From Nostoc sp. TCL26-01 (GTDB lineage Bacteria; Cyanobacteriota; Cyanobacteriia; Cyanobacteriales; Nostocaceae): DNA of 64,000 nucleotides. Under the pieces are notes generated by a model. It was not told the origin of the DNA. It saw nothing but the letters and a program-made list of their open reading frames with translations, and searched no databases. The position numbers and the translations under genes are program-made. Shown here in pieces: positions 26,787 to 36,724 of this stretch. The DNA is taken from positions 124,001-188,000 of the forward strand of contig NZ_CP040297.1 in the NCBI RefSeq assembly GCF_013393945.1, written 5' to 3'. How positions within the stretch are numbered: the stretch's first letter is position 1; each line of letters begins with the position of its first letter.

Positions 26787-27669
26787 GGGGGACTCTCCAG
26801 AGGGGCAATTGCTGGGTGAGGAGCAAAGTCTAGGTGACAAGAAAGCAGTGTTGATTACAGGTATAACAGGAAACTTTAAGATTTAACGAAATTAATCAGA
26901 TAGTTTTTTTAAATTTGCAGATTTTTACAAAAATACAGTTTCATTGTTTACACCTCGTCATTTTGACTACTATTTTTATCAGAAATTTGTCAACACAAAA
27001 ATCAGCAGATTTACTGCCGTATTAATACTCAAGAGCAATACTTGATGCTCTGATAACTCAACTAAAAGAGAAAATTTAGTCTTGTTTTAAGAGCTATAAA
27101 GGTATCCGTTGAGATACGTTTTTTGATATTCCAGAGGTAGATCACGATTTATGAACTGTGAGAGGTAATATCAGTAACATCTTAGTCACAAAGACCGTTG
27201 TGTTCGTATCCCCCTACAACAGAGCAAATCCTGATATGAATTTAATTGAGGCGTTACTTTGAAAGTTGGAAAGCTGACGCACAATACATATTACTCGAAA
27301 AACATCATTAGCATCTACCTACAGATAGAAATCGCTAATAAGTTTTTATCGTTTACAGAAAGCCGCATTTGGAAAAAACACAACTACCATCTTAGCCGAA
27401 TAGCTAGAAAAAGTAGTGATTAAAGTTTTATGGGTAGATGTCGCTAAACTACTTGAGTTAACCAGCCGCAGATACAGTTGATACCTGTTTAACTGCTGAC
27501 TAATTTAGCTACCAGTTTATCAAGAAAATTTCAGTTTTGCCACCGTGAATTTAGTTATCAATTGTTAGTACTTAATTAACAGTGATTTGTAGATGCACTT
27601 ACGGAATGTAAATTTTCGGCACAACAGCTTACCATTGACTATTAACTAATAACTAACAACTAAAAATTA
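26787..27669. other. long intergenic region, nothing assigned
   Basis: About 880 bases between a divergent pair (the envelope protein and fmt). It is AT-rich and without a credible reading frame, heptamer repeats or strong hairpins. Promoters for both genes must lie here, and a small RNA gene cannot be excluded by eye. Confidence 0.5.
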
Positions 27670-28671
27670 ATGAAAGTTGTATTTTTTGGCACACCCGAAT
27701 TTGCTATTCCCACATTAGAAAAATTGCTACTTTACCCGGATTTTGAGGTTTTAGCAGTTGTCACTCAACCTGATAAACGCCGAGAACGTGGGAATAAAAT
27801 GACACCTTCGCCAGTAAAAACAGTAGCGATCGCTCACAATTTACCAGTATGGCAACCAGAACGCATCAAAAAAGATACTCCTACCCTCACTCAACTGAAA
27901 AAATTAGACGCAGATGTGTTTGTTGTTGTTGCCTATGGACAGATTTTGTCACAGAAAATTTTGCAGATGCCAAAGTTGGGGTGTGTCAATGTTCATGGCT
28001 CAATTTTGCCCAAGTATCGGGGTGCTGCGCCTATTCAATGGTGTCTGTATAACGGGGAAACAGAAACGGGGATCACCTCAATGTTAATGGATGCAGGGAT
28101 GGATACTGGGGCAATGTTATTAAAGGCGACTACACCTATTGGCTTGCTAGATAACGCCGATGATTTAGCCCAGAGGCTATCTGTGATTGGTGGAGATTTA
28201 TTAATAGAAACTCTGCTGAAATTACAACGTGGAGAAATTCAACCAGTGCCTCAAGATCATCAAGCAGCAACCTATGCGTCTCTAATTCAAAAGCAAGATT
28301 ACGGCTTAGACTGGTCAAAAAGCGCTATTAAACTACACAACCAGATCAGAGGATTTTACCCGAATTGCTACGCTACTTTTCGCAACCAACCCCTAAAGAT
28401 TACAGCCACTATTCCCCTTGATGCTGACCGAGAGGAGCTACCGCCAGAATTAGAGAAAATATATCAAAAATTGCCTGATTTAGCAAACATATCGGGTAGT
28501 CCAGGGGAGGTAGTCAGCATAGTTAAGGGAGTGGGGGCGATCGCTCAAACCGGTGAGGGACTGTTACTCTTAAGAGAAGTACAATTACCAGGTAAACGTC
28601 CCCAGTCAGGCTGGGATTTTGTCAATGGTACACGCCTGGGCATAGGAGAAGTTTTTGGTAATGGCAGCTAG
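27670..28671 (+). CDS. fmt: methionyl-tRNA formyltransferase
   Basis: Formylates the amino group of initiator Met-tRNA using 10-formyl-THF, so that bacterial translation can start. The 333-residue protein has the N-terminal formyltransferase domain with [14 protein letters not shown] at the start, VYGQILS-like [11 protein letters not shown], and the catalytic block [31 protein letters not shown] (Asn, His and later Asp). The C-terminal OB-like domain includes [12 protein letters not shown]. It is complete with the expected length. The following gene (a DUF6464 protein) is convergent. Confidence 0.97.
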   Translation: MKVVFFGTPEFAIPTLEKLLLYPDFEVLAVVTQPDKRRERGNKMTPSPVKTVAIAHNLPVWQPERIKKDTPTLTQLKKLDADVFVVVAYGQILSQKILQMPKLGCVNVHGSILPKYRGAAPIQWCLYNGETETGITSMLMDAGMDTGAMLLKATTPIGLLDNADDLAQRLSVIGGDLLIETLLKLQRGEIQPVPQDHQAATYASLIQKQDYGLDWSKSAIKLHNQIRGFYPNCYATFRNQPLKITATIPLDADREELPPELEKIYQKLPDLANISGSPGEVVSIVKGVGAIAQTGEGLLLLREVQLPGKRPQSGWDFVNGTRLGIGEVFGNGS

Positions 28672-28697
28672 TAGTGGAATTCGTAATTCGGAATGCG

Positions 28698-29057
28698 CTA
28701 CGCTTGTGAATTTTCGTAAAAACGGCAAGCCTTACAGGGGCCAGTGGGATTCACGGCACAGCGAATAATTTCCGAATTGGCATTATATTTACAACTGGCA
28801 TCGCCAACTACCCAACGCCCAGCTACTAAACTTTTTTCTGATGGTATCTGGGCAGACTGGACGTAAAGGGCTATATTGTACAAACGGTAACGCCCGGATT
28901 TAAATTGATAGCGATGGCGGCGTTCTAAGACTGCGTAGGTTTTTCCCTCAAAATCGAGATAGTTGCCTGGTTGGGGTGTCCAATCAAGCTGGACTTTACC
29001 GAGGGAACGACGCGGATGCGTCAGAATCACCTCGGTTGGTAGAGAGTCTGGTTCCAT
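28698..29057 (-). CDS. DUF6464-like cyanobacterial protein, 119 aa
   Basis: A small soluble protein with an Ig-like beta-rich N-terminus (VQLDWTPQPGNYLDFEGKTYAVLERRHRY) and a C-terminal Cys cluster with pattern C-x10-C-x6-C-x2-C (GDASCKYNANSEIIRC ... GPCKACRFYE). Four cysteines in that spacing could bind zinc or another metal. It belongs to a family found almost only in cyanobacteria, which I believe is DUF6464. No function is known. It is divergent from psaC across a 0.4 kb gap. Confidence 0.65.
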   Translation of the reverse strand: MEPDSLPTEVILTHPRRSLGKVQLDWTPQPGNYLDFEGKTYAVLERRHRYQFKSGRYRLYNIALYVQSAQIPSEKSLVAGRWVVGDASCKYNANSEIIRCAVNPTGPCKACRFYENSQA

Positions 29058-29712
<655 letters not shown>

Positions 29713-29777
29713 GGAATTAACCTGTAATTCCTGATTAGCCCACCATTAACTGTCTGATAGCAAGCATCTTTAGCTGC

Positions 29778-29804
29778 GTAGGGTAGGCTCACTGCCCACC
29801 CTAC
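29778..29804 (+). terminator. hairpin after psaC
   Basis: GTAGGGTAGGC pairs with GCCCACCCTAC (one G-T pair) around a 5-base loop, 65 bases after psaC. No T tract follows directly. It may stabilise the abundant psaC transcript or act with the next hairpin. Confidence 0.55.
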
Positions 29805-29855
29805 AACATAGTTTTTTAGTGTAAAGCTAGAAATTTATAACAATACCTAGTGGAC

Positions 29856-29878
29856 AAAGGAGCAACTGCTCCTTTTTT
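29856..29878 (+). terminator. Rho-independent terminator between psaC and glmS
   Basis: AAAGGAGC-AACT-GCTCCTTT followed by three more T (TTTTTT in all) is a textbook terminator. It separates psaC from glmS. Confidence 0.85.
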
Positions 29879-29951
29879 CTTGCCCATAACACGACATTTG
29901 GGTTAACAACTATACTGGATTAATTATCCTGAACAAAGGGTGGTGTGAGCC

Positions 29952-31853
29952 ATGTGCGGCATTGTTGGGTATATTGGCACTCAAGCAGCGACAGAAATTT
30001 TATTGGCTGGGTTAGAAAAATTAGAGTATCGTGGTTATGATTCAGCTGGGGTGGCGACAGTTTGGGAAGGGGAAGTAAATTGTGTCAGGGCTAAAGGGAA
30101 ACTTCACAACCTGCGTTCTAAACTGGAACAATTGGCTACACCTGCTCAAATTGGCATTGGTCATACACGCTGGGCAACTCATGGTAAACCAGAAGAGTAT
30201 AATGCCCATCCCCATATGGATACAGCTATGCGGATTGCTGTGGTTCAGAATGGCATTATCGAAAACTACCGCGAGTTAAGAGAAGAACTCAAACACAAAG
30301 GACATGAATTTCGTTCGGAAACAGATACAGAAGTCATTCCTCACCTCATAGCCGAATTTCTCAAACATCCTCCTTCTCACCCTCTTGCTACCTCCCCTTC
30401 CCCCTTCCTAGAAGCAATTCGCCAAGCTGCTAACCACTTACAAGGAGCATTTGCGATCGCTGTCATTTCTGCTGATTATCCCGACGAATTGATTGTCGTG
30501 CGTCAGCAAGCACCATTGGTGATCGGATTTGGACAAGGCGAGTTCTTTTGCGCCTCAGATACGCCAGCGATTGTGGCCTATACCCGTGCCGTATTACCCC
30601 TAGAGAATGGCGAGATAGCCCGTCTGACACCCTTGGGAGTGGAGATTTATAACTTTGCTGGGGACAGATTAAAAAAACAACCCCGGATGCTCAATTTGCA
30701 TCCTACAATGGTAGAGAAGCAGGGATTCAAACACTTTATGCTCAAAGAAATTTATGAGCAACCAGGAGTGGTAAGAGCTAGCTTGGAAGCATACTTTAAT
30801 CCCGATGCTAGTTCTGATGAATCTTTCCTATCACCAGTTAATTTGGGCTTAGGTGCAGAATTTTACGCAGATTTAGCACAAATTCATATTGTTGCTTGTG
30901 GTACAAGTTGGCACGCCGCCTTAGTCGGGAAGTATTTACTGGAACAGTTAGCAGGTATTTCCACTCAAGTACACTATGCTTCTGAGTACCGCTATGCACC
31001 ATCCCCCCTGACACCGAATACATTAGTTATTGGTGTGACTCAATCAGGGGAAACTGCGGATACTTTGGCAGCCTTGGCGATGGAAAAAGAACGCCGCCAG
31101 GGGAAAGAACCAAAATATCAGGCGCGACTTTTGGGGATTACCAATCGCCCAGAAAGCAGTCTTGGTCATCTTGTCACCCATATTATTAATACTTTGGCTG
31201 GTATTGAAATTGGAGTAGCGGCAACAAAAACTTTTAGCGCTCAACTCATGGCGTTTTATGCCCTAGCTTTAGATTTAGCCTATCATCGTCAGACAATAGC
31301 CCCAGATAAACTAGCAGATATTATCCAAGGTTTACGGCAGATTCCTAAAGAAATCGAAGCTACCTTAGAACGTCAGGAAAAATTGACAGAACACCTAGCT
31401 CACGAATTTGCGGAAACTCAAGACTTCATCTTTTTGGGTAGAGGCATTAACTTTCCCATTGCTTTGGAAGGAGCTTTAAAACTCAAAGAAATCAGCTACA
31501 TTCACGCTGAAGGTTATCCAGCAGGAGAAATGAAACATGGCCCCATCGCACTGTTAGATGCAAAAGTGCCGGTGGTGGCGATCGCATATCCTGGTAGTGT
31601 TTACGAAAAGGTGATTTCCAACTCTCAAGAAGCCAAAGCCAGAGATTCCCGGTTAATAGGTATTACACCAGTCAGTGATGGCGAAGCCGCAGAAATCTTT
31701 AACGATTTACTTCCTGTATCATCGGTAGATGAATTACTCTCGCCCATCCTCACAGTCGTGCCTTTGCAACTCTTGGCATATCACATTGCTGCCCGTCGCG
31801 GTTTAGATGTTGATCAGCCGAGAAATTTGGCAAAATCAGTAACTGTTGAGTAG
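29952..31853 (+). CDS. glmS: glutamine-fructose-6-phosphate aminotransferase (isomerizing)
   Basis: Makes glucosamine-6-phosphate from fructose-6-phosphate and glutamine, the first step to UDP-GlcNAc, peptidoglycan and cell-wall sugars. The N-terminal glutaminase domain has the nucleophile Cys2 (MCGIVGYIG) and the HTRWATHG and QNGIIENY motifs. The two SIS domains follow (VACGTSWHAALVGKYLLE; GVTQSGETADTLAAL; SLGHLVTHIINTLAGIEIGVAATKTFSAQ). The C-terminal end DVDQPRNLAKSVTVE is conserved. A short odd insert in the glutaminase domain, 'KHPPSHPLATSPSPF' around residues 138-152, is coded by CT-rich repeat-like DNA. No riboswitch is apparent in the leader. Confidence 0.97.
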   Translation: MCGIVGYIGTQAATEILLAGLEKLEYRGYDSAGVATVWEGEVNCVRAKGKLHNLRSKLEQLATPAQIGIGHTRWATHGKPEEYNAHPHMDTAMRIAVVQNGIIENYRELREELKHKGHEFRSETDTEVIPHLIAEFLKHPPSHPLATSPSPFLEAIRQAANHLQGAFAIAVISADYPDELIVVRQQAPLVIGFGQGEFFCASDTPAIVAYTRAVLPLENGEIARLTPLGVEIYNFAGDRLKKQPRMLNLHPTMVEKQGFKHFMLKEIYEQPGVVRASLEAYFNPDASSDESFLSPVNLGLGAEFYADLAQIHIVACGTSWHAALVGKYLLEQLAGISTQVHYASEYRYAPSPLTPNTLVIGVTQSGETADTLAALAMEKERRQGKEPKYQARLLGITNRPESSLGHLVTHIINTLAGIEIGVAATKTFSAQLMAFYALALDLAYHRQTIAPDKLADIIQGLRQIPKEIEATLERQEKLTEHLAHEFAETQDFIFLGRGINFPIALEGALKLKEISYIHAEGYPAGEMKHGPIALLDAKVPVVAIAYPGSVYEKVISNSQEAKARDSRLIGITPVSDGEAAEIFNDLLPVSSVDELLSPILTVVPLQLLAYHIAARRGLDVDQPRNLAKSVTVE

Positions 31854-31966
31854 TACAAAAACATACAGCTTTGATTTGAGATAATGGCTTCTGAACAAGA
31901 TATATTACTTGCAGAAGCTATTTTTGTGGCTAAGTAATATAAATATTGATGTATCTGATAAATTAA

Positions 31967-32045
31967 CGTGAGTCTCCAACAGAGACGCAGCTGCGGGAAG
32001 GGCAAAAGAAAAAATACGTTTTCTTAGGAGTTCGACGGAACTAAA
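31967..32045. repeat. family C repeat end interrupted by a small insertion
   Basis: The sequence TAACGTGAG...TTCGACGGAACTAAAAA is one end of the family C element (compare 44312-44336). Here it is split after GTGAG by about 57 bases, starting TCTCCAACAGAGACGC and ending in a second GAG, as if a 3-base duplication flanked the insert. Only one element end is seen. Confidence 0.55.
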
Positions 32046-32109
32046 AAACCCCTCTCCAAACCTCTTACTCCCCTCTCTCAAACCTGGGAGAGGGGCTGGG
32101 GGTGAGGGA
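32046..32109. repeat. GA/CT-rich hairpin repeat, left inverted copy
   Basis: CCCCTCTC and GAGAGGGG form a hairpin (32070-32095) followed by CTGGGGGTGAGGG. The same motif in reverse orientation occurs at 32533-32574, at the end of the DUF559 gene. The two copies form an inverted pair around that gene. Confidence 0.7.
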
Positions 32110-32169
32110 AAACATAGGATATCAAGGCAAAATAACCTAGACACACCCCAAATCAAACTTCAAAATTTC

Positions 32170-32577
32170 ATGCCCAAATCATCCCCCAGAATCCGAGGAA
32201 CCACACCGGAAATAGAAGCCGCAGCTATACAACTACGCCAAAAACTCACGCCTGCTGAAAAGCAACTCTGGCAAGCTTTAAGAGGAGGTAAACTAGGTGG
32301 TTTCAAGTTCCGCCGTCAGCACCCCGTTGGACGTTTTATTCTTGATTTTTACTGTCCAGCTTGCAAACTAGTCATTGAAGTAGATGGGGCAATTCATAAT
32401 TATCAGGCAGACTATGATGCAGAGAGAACAAAATATTTAGAAGCTTACGGTTATACAGTTGTGCGTTTTCAGAATGAAGAAGTTATGCAACAATTGGAAA
32501 AAATTTTAGAGCAAATTCTTGAAGCTGTAATAACCCTCACCCCCAACCCCTCTCCCGTCATCGGGAGAGGGGGGTAA
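32170..32577 (+). CDS. DUF559 family endonuclease-like protein, 135 aa
   Basis: A small protein of the DUF559 family, which has a very-short-patch-repair/restriction endonuclease-like fold. Motifs: LTPAEKQLWQALR, FRRQHPVGRFILDFYCPACKLVIEVDGAIH (D and E-V-D are the expected metal ligands), and a final GYTVVRFQNEEV. The last 13 residues (LTPNPSPVIGRGG) are translated from a dispersed CT-rich repeat, so the natural C-terminus was extended or replaced by repeat DNA. Inverted copies of that repeat lie on both sides of the gene. The in vivo role is unknown, and mobility is plausible. Confidence 0.85.
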   Translation: MPKSSPRIRGTTPEIEAAAIQLRQKLTPAEKQLWQALRGGKLGGFKFRRQHPVGRFILDFYCPACKLVIEVDGAIHNYQADYDAERTKYLEAYGYTVVRFQNEEVMQQLEKILEQILEAVITLTPNPSPVIGRGG

Positions 32578-32877
32578 TTTAGTTCCCCTTCTTCTCATGT
32601 TGGGGAGAAGGGGTTAGAGGATGACGGAACAAAACCACTGAATGCTCTTTTGAAACTCCCTGATTGATATTATGAAAATAGGTTCCTTAGAGGGTGTTTG
32701 AAAAGTTTCAGTAGGTATAAAAATGTCATTCTGACTGGAGCGGAGCGTCAGGAAGAATCTAGGTTTTGTGGCACATACCGAGATGTTTCATTCCGCTACG
32801 CTGCATTCAACATGACAAAGAAACAGACTTTTCAAACAACCTCTTAGGGAAATACATTCTTATTGTGCTTTTATCCT
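32578..32877. other. repeat-filled gap before hglK
   Basis: About 300 bases holding a hairpin with CCCCTTCTTCTC/GGGGAGAAGGGG immediately after the DUF559 gene, then the family B MITE. No gene is present. Confidence 0.6.
32690..32843. mobile_element. 154-bp MITE, family B (copy 2) with TTA target duplication
   Basis: The ends GAGGGTGTTTGAAAAGT and ACTTTTCAAACAACCTC are inverted repeats with one mismatch. TTA flanks both sides. Almost identical to the copy at 12835-12988 and of the same length, apart from a central-left block that differs (here GACTGGAGCGGAGCGTCAGG). No reading frame. It sits 34 bases after the hglK stop codon. Confidence 0.88.
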
Positions 32878-35061
32878 TTACGGACAACGGGGATGAAGAC
32901 CACCCTGAGTACAAATGTAAGCTAGTTGTCTAGCATCTAAGTTTTTGGCTTGGGAAAAATCCACACCTTTAACTACGGCGGATACTGCGCCTAAATCCGG
33001 AGTTTGGACGAATTGATCGGCAGGATCTTGTTTATTGGGAGTCAGAATTGTATCTTTGAAATCAGCACCGGCGACATTTGCTCCGCGTAAGTCTACAAGA
33101 CTGAGGTCGGCATTGCGGAGGTTAGTATTTTCTAACTGGGCAGAGCGTAAAATCGCACCTGTCAGCCGGGCAGCACTGAGGTCAGCATTGCTGAGATTAG
33201 CTCTTTCTAAATCAGCGCCGGATAAATCTGAACCTTGCCAATCAGTTTTAGTTAAATTAGCAAATGATAATTGAGTACCGATCGCTATTACTCTACCAAG
33301 ACGCGCCCCATATAGGTTAGCTTCGTTCAACTTGGCATCACCTAAATCGGCTCCAGTTAGGCTAGCATTTTCTAGCAGTGCATCCCGCAAATCAGCTCCG
33401 ACTAATTGGGCGCTGCTGAGGTTTGCACCAACTAAACGCGCATTGGCTAAATTAGCTCTGTTGAGGGTAGCGCGACTTAAATCACTGCCACTCATCACTA
33501 CACGACTGAGGTTAGCGTCAGTGAAATTAGCTTGTTTCATCTGGGCTTGACTTAGGTCAGCGATCGCATCATCATATGTATCCAAACGTCCATCATCACC
33601 AGGACTACGAAAACGGCTGCCCTTAAAACTGGCTTGGTTAAGATTGGCAGATTTAAATTTAACTCCTGATAAATCAGCATTGTCTAAAACCAAGTTAAAG
33701 AAGGAACTACCAGGAGTACCACTTTGTCCTAGTTGGGTGCGACTGAGGTCAAGTCCTTGGGTTTTGCCCCCATAAACACTGAGAATTTTGTTAATTGTCT
33801 GTTGATTAATTTGTAATCGTTTTTGCCGGACTTCTCGTTCTGAGGATGCACTGCTCACAGCCTCTAATTCACCAGCCAGGAACTGATTTTTATTTTTTAA
33901 TTCGGGGATGGCTTCAGTTCCCACACTTGTCAGTGCTTGTTGGATGGTATCTAATAGGATGGGGTTAGTTTCATTCACCAGCAAATCTGTTAAAAACTGG
34001 ATGGACTGGGAATCCTTGAGGCTACCTAAAGCCAAAATTGTGCTTTGGCGCTCTGTTACACTGGCGGCAGATTCAGGACTCAATTGTTTGACCAATGCCA
34101 AAAACTGCTCACTATTGATTTTTTGTGATTCTCTGTGACCTTGCTGAGTTTGGATGTAAATTTGCGTACCAATCAGCGTTGCCAGCACAGCCGTCATACT
34201 GGTAATAGCCACACCAAAAACTGTCAGGCTGGGGTTTTGCTGCATCCGTCGCCACAAGGACAGCAAACTGCCGTTATTGGTATTGCTAACTTCTGATGGA
34301 GTGTAACCCATGGCCATTGTGGCTGAAGCGGCTACATTACCTTCAATTTCATGGCTAGTAGCAGATAAACCTCGTCCACTGGCGGCGACATCTGGGGATG
34401 GCACAGGCCGATGACTATCTACCACATAAGTACCTGCCAACCAATCGTGCAATGCTTTACGTCCCCGGCGAGCTGGTAAGGCTAAACCCTCACCTAAAAC
34501 CATTAATACTGCCAATGATGTAAATAATCCCAAGTTAGGAAAAGCAAAACTGTAGCGCCAGAGAATATAAGCAATGGACATAGGTACAGTCCAGCGCCCG
34601 ATGCCTTCCCGCACGACTACGGTGGCTAAACCCGGTGCTGTGCCTTCTTCGTTCACTACTTTGACCCCAAACCAACGCTTAGGAAGGGTACTACCTGTTT
34701 TTCCCAGTAGGTATAATTGCCACCAGGACAGAGTTGTGGGTGCTAACAAGGCTAACATCCACAAGAAATTAGTCGGCCAAGCTACATTACGAATACCATA
34801 GTTAGCGGGCAGTGCTAGAGGTCTGGCGATCGCTCTTTCTGTGACTACTAATACAGGATGAAGCGGTACACGATTGACGTTACCCAGAGAATTTACATAT
34901 ACACCAATACCGTAAGGAACCAAGCCACTAGTAACTACTATGGCCATTTCTGCTGCCCAAGCAGCCAAGCGCCTTGTCGCTAAGGGTAGTGAATTGGTTT
35001 TTGCTGGATTTTTAGTGTGATTTGGTTGATTATTACTTTTTTTAACAATTGGCGTGGTCAT
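32878..35061 (-). CDS. hglK: HglK-type heterocyst glycolipid localisation protein, 727 aa
   Basis: The protein begins with an RDD domain that has several membrane helices (about 30-210: RRLAAWAAEMAIVV ... GKALHDWLAGTYVV-like). One more membrane helix near 280 and a HEAT-like helical segment (about 330-390) follow. The C-terminal half (about 435-700) is a long right-handed pentapeptide-repeat helix with many A(D/N)LXX units (NADLS, ANLSR, TGADL). Length 727, N-terminal membrane spans and the repeat block are exactly those reported for Anabaena HglK, which is needed to deposit heterocyst glycolipids outside the heterocyst. It is preceded on the same strand by a small membrane protein gene, probably co-transcribed. 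Confidence 0.88.
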   Translation of the reverse strand: MTTPIVKKSNNQPNHTKNPAKTNSLPLATRRLAAWAAEMAIVVTSGLVPYGIGVYVNSLGNVNRVPLHPVLVVTERAIARPLALPANYGIRNVAWPTNFLWMLALLAPTTLSWWQLYLLGKTGSTLPKRWFGVKVVNEEGTAPGLATVVVREGIGRWTVPMSIAYILWRYSFAFPNLGLFTSLAVLMVLGEGLALPARRGRKALHDWLAGTYVVDSHRPVPSPDVAASGRGLSATSHEIEGNVAASATMAMGYTPSEVSNTNNGSLLSLWRRMQQNPSLTVFGVAITSMTAVLATLIGTQIYIQTQQGHRESQKINSEQFLALVKQLSPESAASVTERQSTILALGSLKDSQSIQFLTDLLVNETNPILLDTIQQALTSVGTEAIPELKNKNQFLAGELEAVSSASSEREVRQKRLQINQQTINKILSVYGGKTQGLDLSRTQLGQSGTPGSSFFNLVLDNADLSGVKFKSANLNQASFKGSRFRSPGDDGRLDTYDDAIADLSQAQMKQANFTDANLSRVVMSGSDLSRATLNRANLANARLVGANLSSAQLVGADLRDALLENASLTGADLGDAKLNEANLYGARLGRVIAIGTQLSFANLTKTDWQGSDLSGADLERANLSNADLSAARLTGAILRSAQLENTNLRNADLSLVDLRGANVAGADFKDTILTPNKQDPADQFVQTPDLGAVSAVVKGVDFSQAKNLDARQLAYICTQGGLHPRCP

Positions 35062-35118
35062 TACAGAGTTCCCTTTAAATTTATTCTTTTGCCGATGTCG
35101 GCGTGCTTAAAATAAGGA

Positions 35119-35448
35119 CTATTGCTGATTTTTCCAGTTGCCAGATAGGAAAAATTTGTATCCAAGATACACTAACCCAGCGAGCAGCGCCAGACTAATC
35201 ACCAAGGTCACAAGTTTCATCACCATTTGGGCGATGGTTATGCCCAATAATACTGCCACACCCGATATTATGAGCTTATTTGTTCCGGATAAGCCATTAA
35301 ACCAGAGTTGCCATTTCTGGACGTGGGCAGGGAAATTAAGCCTACTTGTTTGGGGATTTTGCTCTGTTTCTGAATGCTGGGCATTCATCTGTGCCTCTAG
35401 TTGTTGGAGGCGACGCTGTAAATCATCTTCTGGTTGAGGATTCATCAA
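35119..35448 (-). CDS. small coiled-coil/membrane protein upstream of hglK, 109 aa
   Basis: The N-terminus is polar and helical (EDDLQRRLQQLEAQMN), then a hydrophobic region from about 55 to 98 forms two adjacent membrane helices (KLIISGVAVLLGITIAQMV and LVTLVISLALLAGLVYLGYKF). It starts 57 bases upstream of hglK on the same strand, so it may assist or share regulation with HglK. The family is known only as a cyanobacterial hypothetical. The C-terminus GNWKNQQ is cytoplasmic if the N-terminus is. Confidence 0.6.
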   Translation of the reverse strand: MMNPQPEDDLQRRLQQLEAQMNAQHSETEQNPQTSRLNFPAHVQKWQLWFNGLSGTNKLIISGVAVLLGITIAQMVMKLVTLVISLALLAGLVYLGYKFFLSGNWKNQQ

Positions 35449-35867
35449 TTTTTTATCTCAGCTAAAACACTCAACAATCACGAGACATTTATTTAAGACT
35501 TACGCAGTGTGAGAGATTTTTGTCAATAGTTAATATTCCCAATATCTTAATTTTGAACGCCAGTCCGGTAACCTGCGGCTTCGCAAAGTATCTCCAAGGG
35601 AAAGATAACTACAAGTCTAACCACTGCTTTGGGCTGGTGAGTGAGAAAACCTCCTTCCTCTGCATTCATGGTCTATTTTCAATATAGTTACCTCAATAAT
35701 GAGATACTTTATTTAATCTTTAATATTTAGGGATAAAATAATTAATCCAGTTTATAAAATTTTATACAACGCCTTCAGGAACATCAACTGACTCTCAACG
35801 TCTCTTAACTCAGACTATTCATCCTCAATATCGCTCTAGATATCATCGGGAGCATTAAATAAATAAT
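35449..35867. other. intergenic region with degraded family A repeat
   Basis: From 35493 the sequence AGACTTACGCAGTGTGAG...TTTTTGTCAATAG and, further on, TTTTGAACGCCAGTCCG match one end and the interior of the 47695-47902 element in reverse orientation, but the second end is missing. The rest is AT-rich promoter space for the next gene. Confidence 0.55.
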
Positions 35868-36305
35868 ATGAACACACTTAATCTATTTAAAGTTGTTCCC
35901 GCAGCTTTAGCGATGTTTTTGACGTTTACTCAAGCTAGTTTGGCACAAACACCACCCGTCCAAATTAACAGTAAATTATCCTCAGATCCATTGGTCTTAA
36001 GCGGTAGGTCTGGAGGTACAGTTAAAAGCAATTGTGGGAATGTTGCTGCTACCCCCAATCAAATTCTCGAAGTTAAAGAGGCACTACCTTACTTACGCTT
36101 AACGGTGGAAAGCCCAGGTAAACCGACACTATTAATCAATGGCTCTGGTGGACGGTTCTGTGTTATGGCAGATAGCTATTCTGGGGGTAAGGCGGAACTG
36201 TCCGGTTATTGGCAGCCTGGCAGATATCTGTTGTTTATAGGTGATTTATCTCCAAATCAGTATAACTATAGCCTTTCCATTTCGCAACAACAGCCAAAAA
36301 AATGA
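35868..36305 (+). CDS. secreted protein of unknown function, 145 aa
   Basis: The protein has a signal peptide (about 10-27, ending ASLAQ). A beta-rich mature domain of about 115 residues contains two cysteines (SNCGNV and RFCVMAD) likely to form a disulfide. The strands 'LRLTVESPGKPTLLINGSGGRFCVMADSYSGGKAELSGYWQPGRYLLFIGDLS' recall a PPC-type jelly-roll, as in the large surface protein at the window start, but the match is loose. It is transcribed alone and ends at a good terminator. Confidence 0.6.
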   Translation: MNTLNLFKVVPAALAMFLTFTQASLAQTPPVQINSKLSSDPLVLSGRSGGTVKSNCGNVAATPNQILEVKEALPYLRLTVESPGKPTLLINGSGGRFCVMADSYSGGKAELSGYWQPGRYLLFIGDLSPNQYNYSLSISQQQPKK

Positions 36306-36442
36306 AAGGGATTGGGGAATGGGGATTTTTTAGCCTGGCCACACCAGTAGGCGATCGCCTTGAGTGTTAAACTCTGTTAAGCTGCATAAATCTTATACTA
36401 TTGGCTGATAAATAAACATAAAACGCCCTCCTAGAACTCTTA

Positions 36443-36466
36443 CCCTCTGATATTCAGGGGGTTTTT
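36443..36466 (+). terminator. Rho-independent terminator
   Basis: CCCTCTGA-TAT-TCAGGGGG forms an 8-base stem (one T-G pair), followed by TTTTT and, a little later, TTTTTT. It lies 138 bases after the secreted-protein gene. Confidence 0.65.
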
Positions 36467-36603
36467 GCTGTTTTTTCCCAACCCCCCGCATCAAAAAAAC
36501 AAAAATTTGTGTGTCATCAAGTTATTAATCAAGATATTTGAGTCAATAATTATTTAATTAGTTCAGGTCATAAGTAAATAAACAAAATTAATTTCCATTA
36601 AGT

Positions 36604-36690
36604 TAGGACTTATGCGGTGTCACTAAATTTTCTGGCTTTTTTGTCAATAGTCAATAGTCAATAGTCAATAGTCCAAAAAAACTTGATTAA
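36604..36690. mobile_element. family A element, inverted half copy
   Basis: It begins TAGGACTTATGCGGTGTCAC, followed by the reverse complement of the 7768-7845 part of copy 1 (AAATTTTCTGGCTTTTTTGTCAATAG). Four TCAATAG heptamers and CCAAAAAAACTTGATTA follow. The other end is missing. It directly abuts the cheR reading frame. Confidence 0.65.
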
Positions 36691-36724
36691 GGTGTACTTC
36701 ATTCAACCCAGAAACGCTGTATTT

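Noticed and set aside
29713..29951. glmS ribozyme-riboswitch in the glmS leader
   Set aside because: The leader is short and contains a terminator for psaC; the ribozyme core is not recognisable and is not expected in this group.
33035..33550. Plus-strand frames opposite the hglK pentapeptide region
   Set aside because: The periodic five-residue code of hglK keeps the opposite strand open; no ribosome site or known product.
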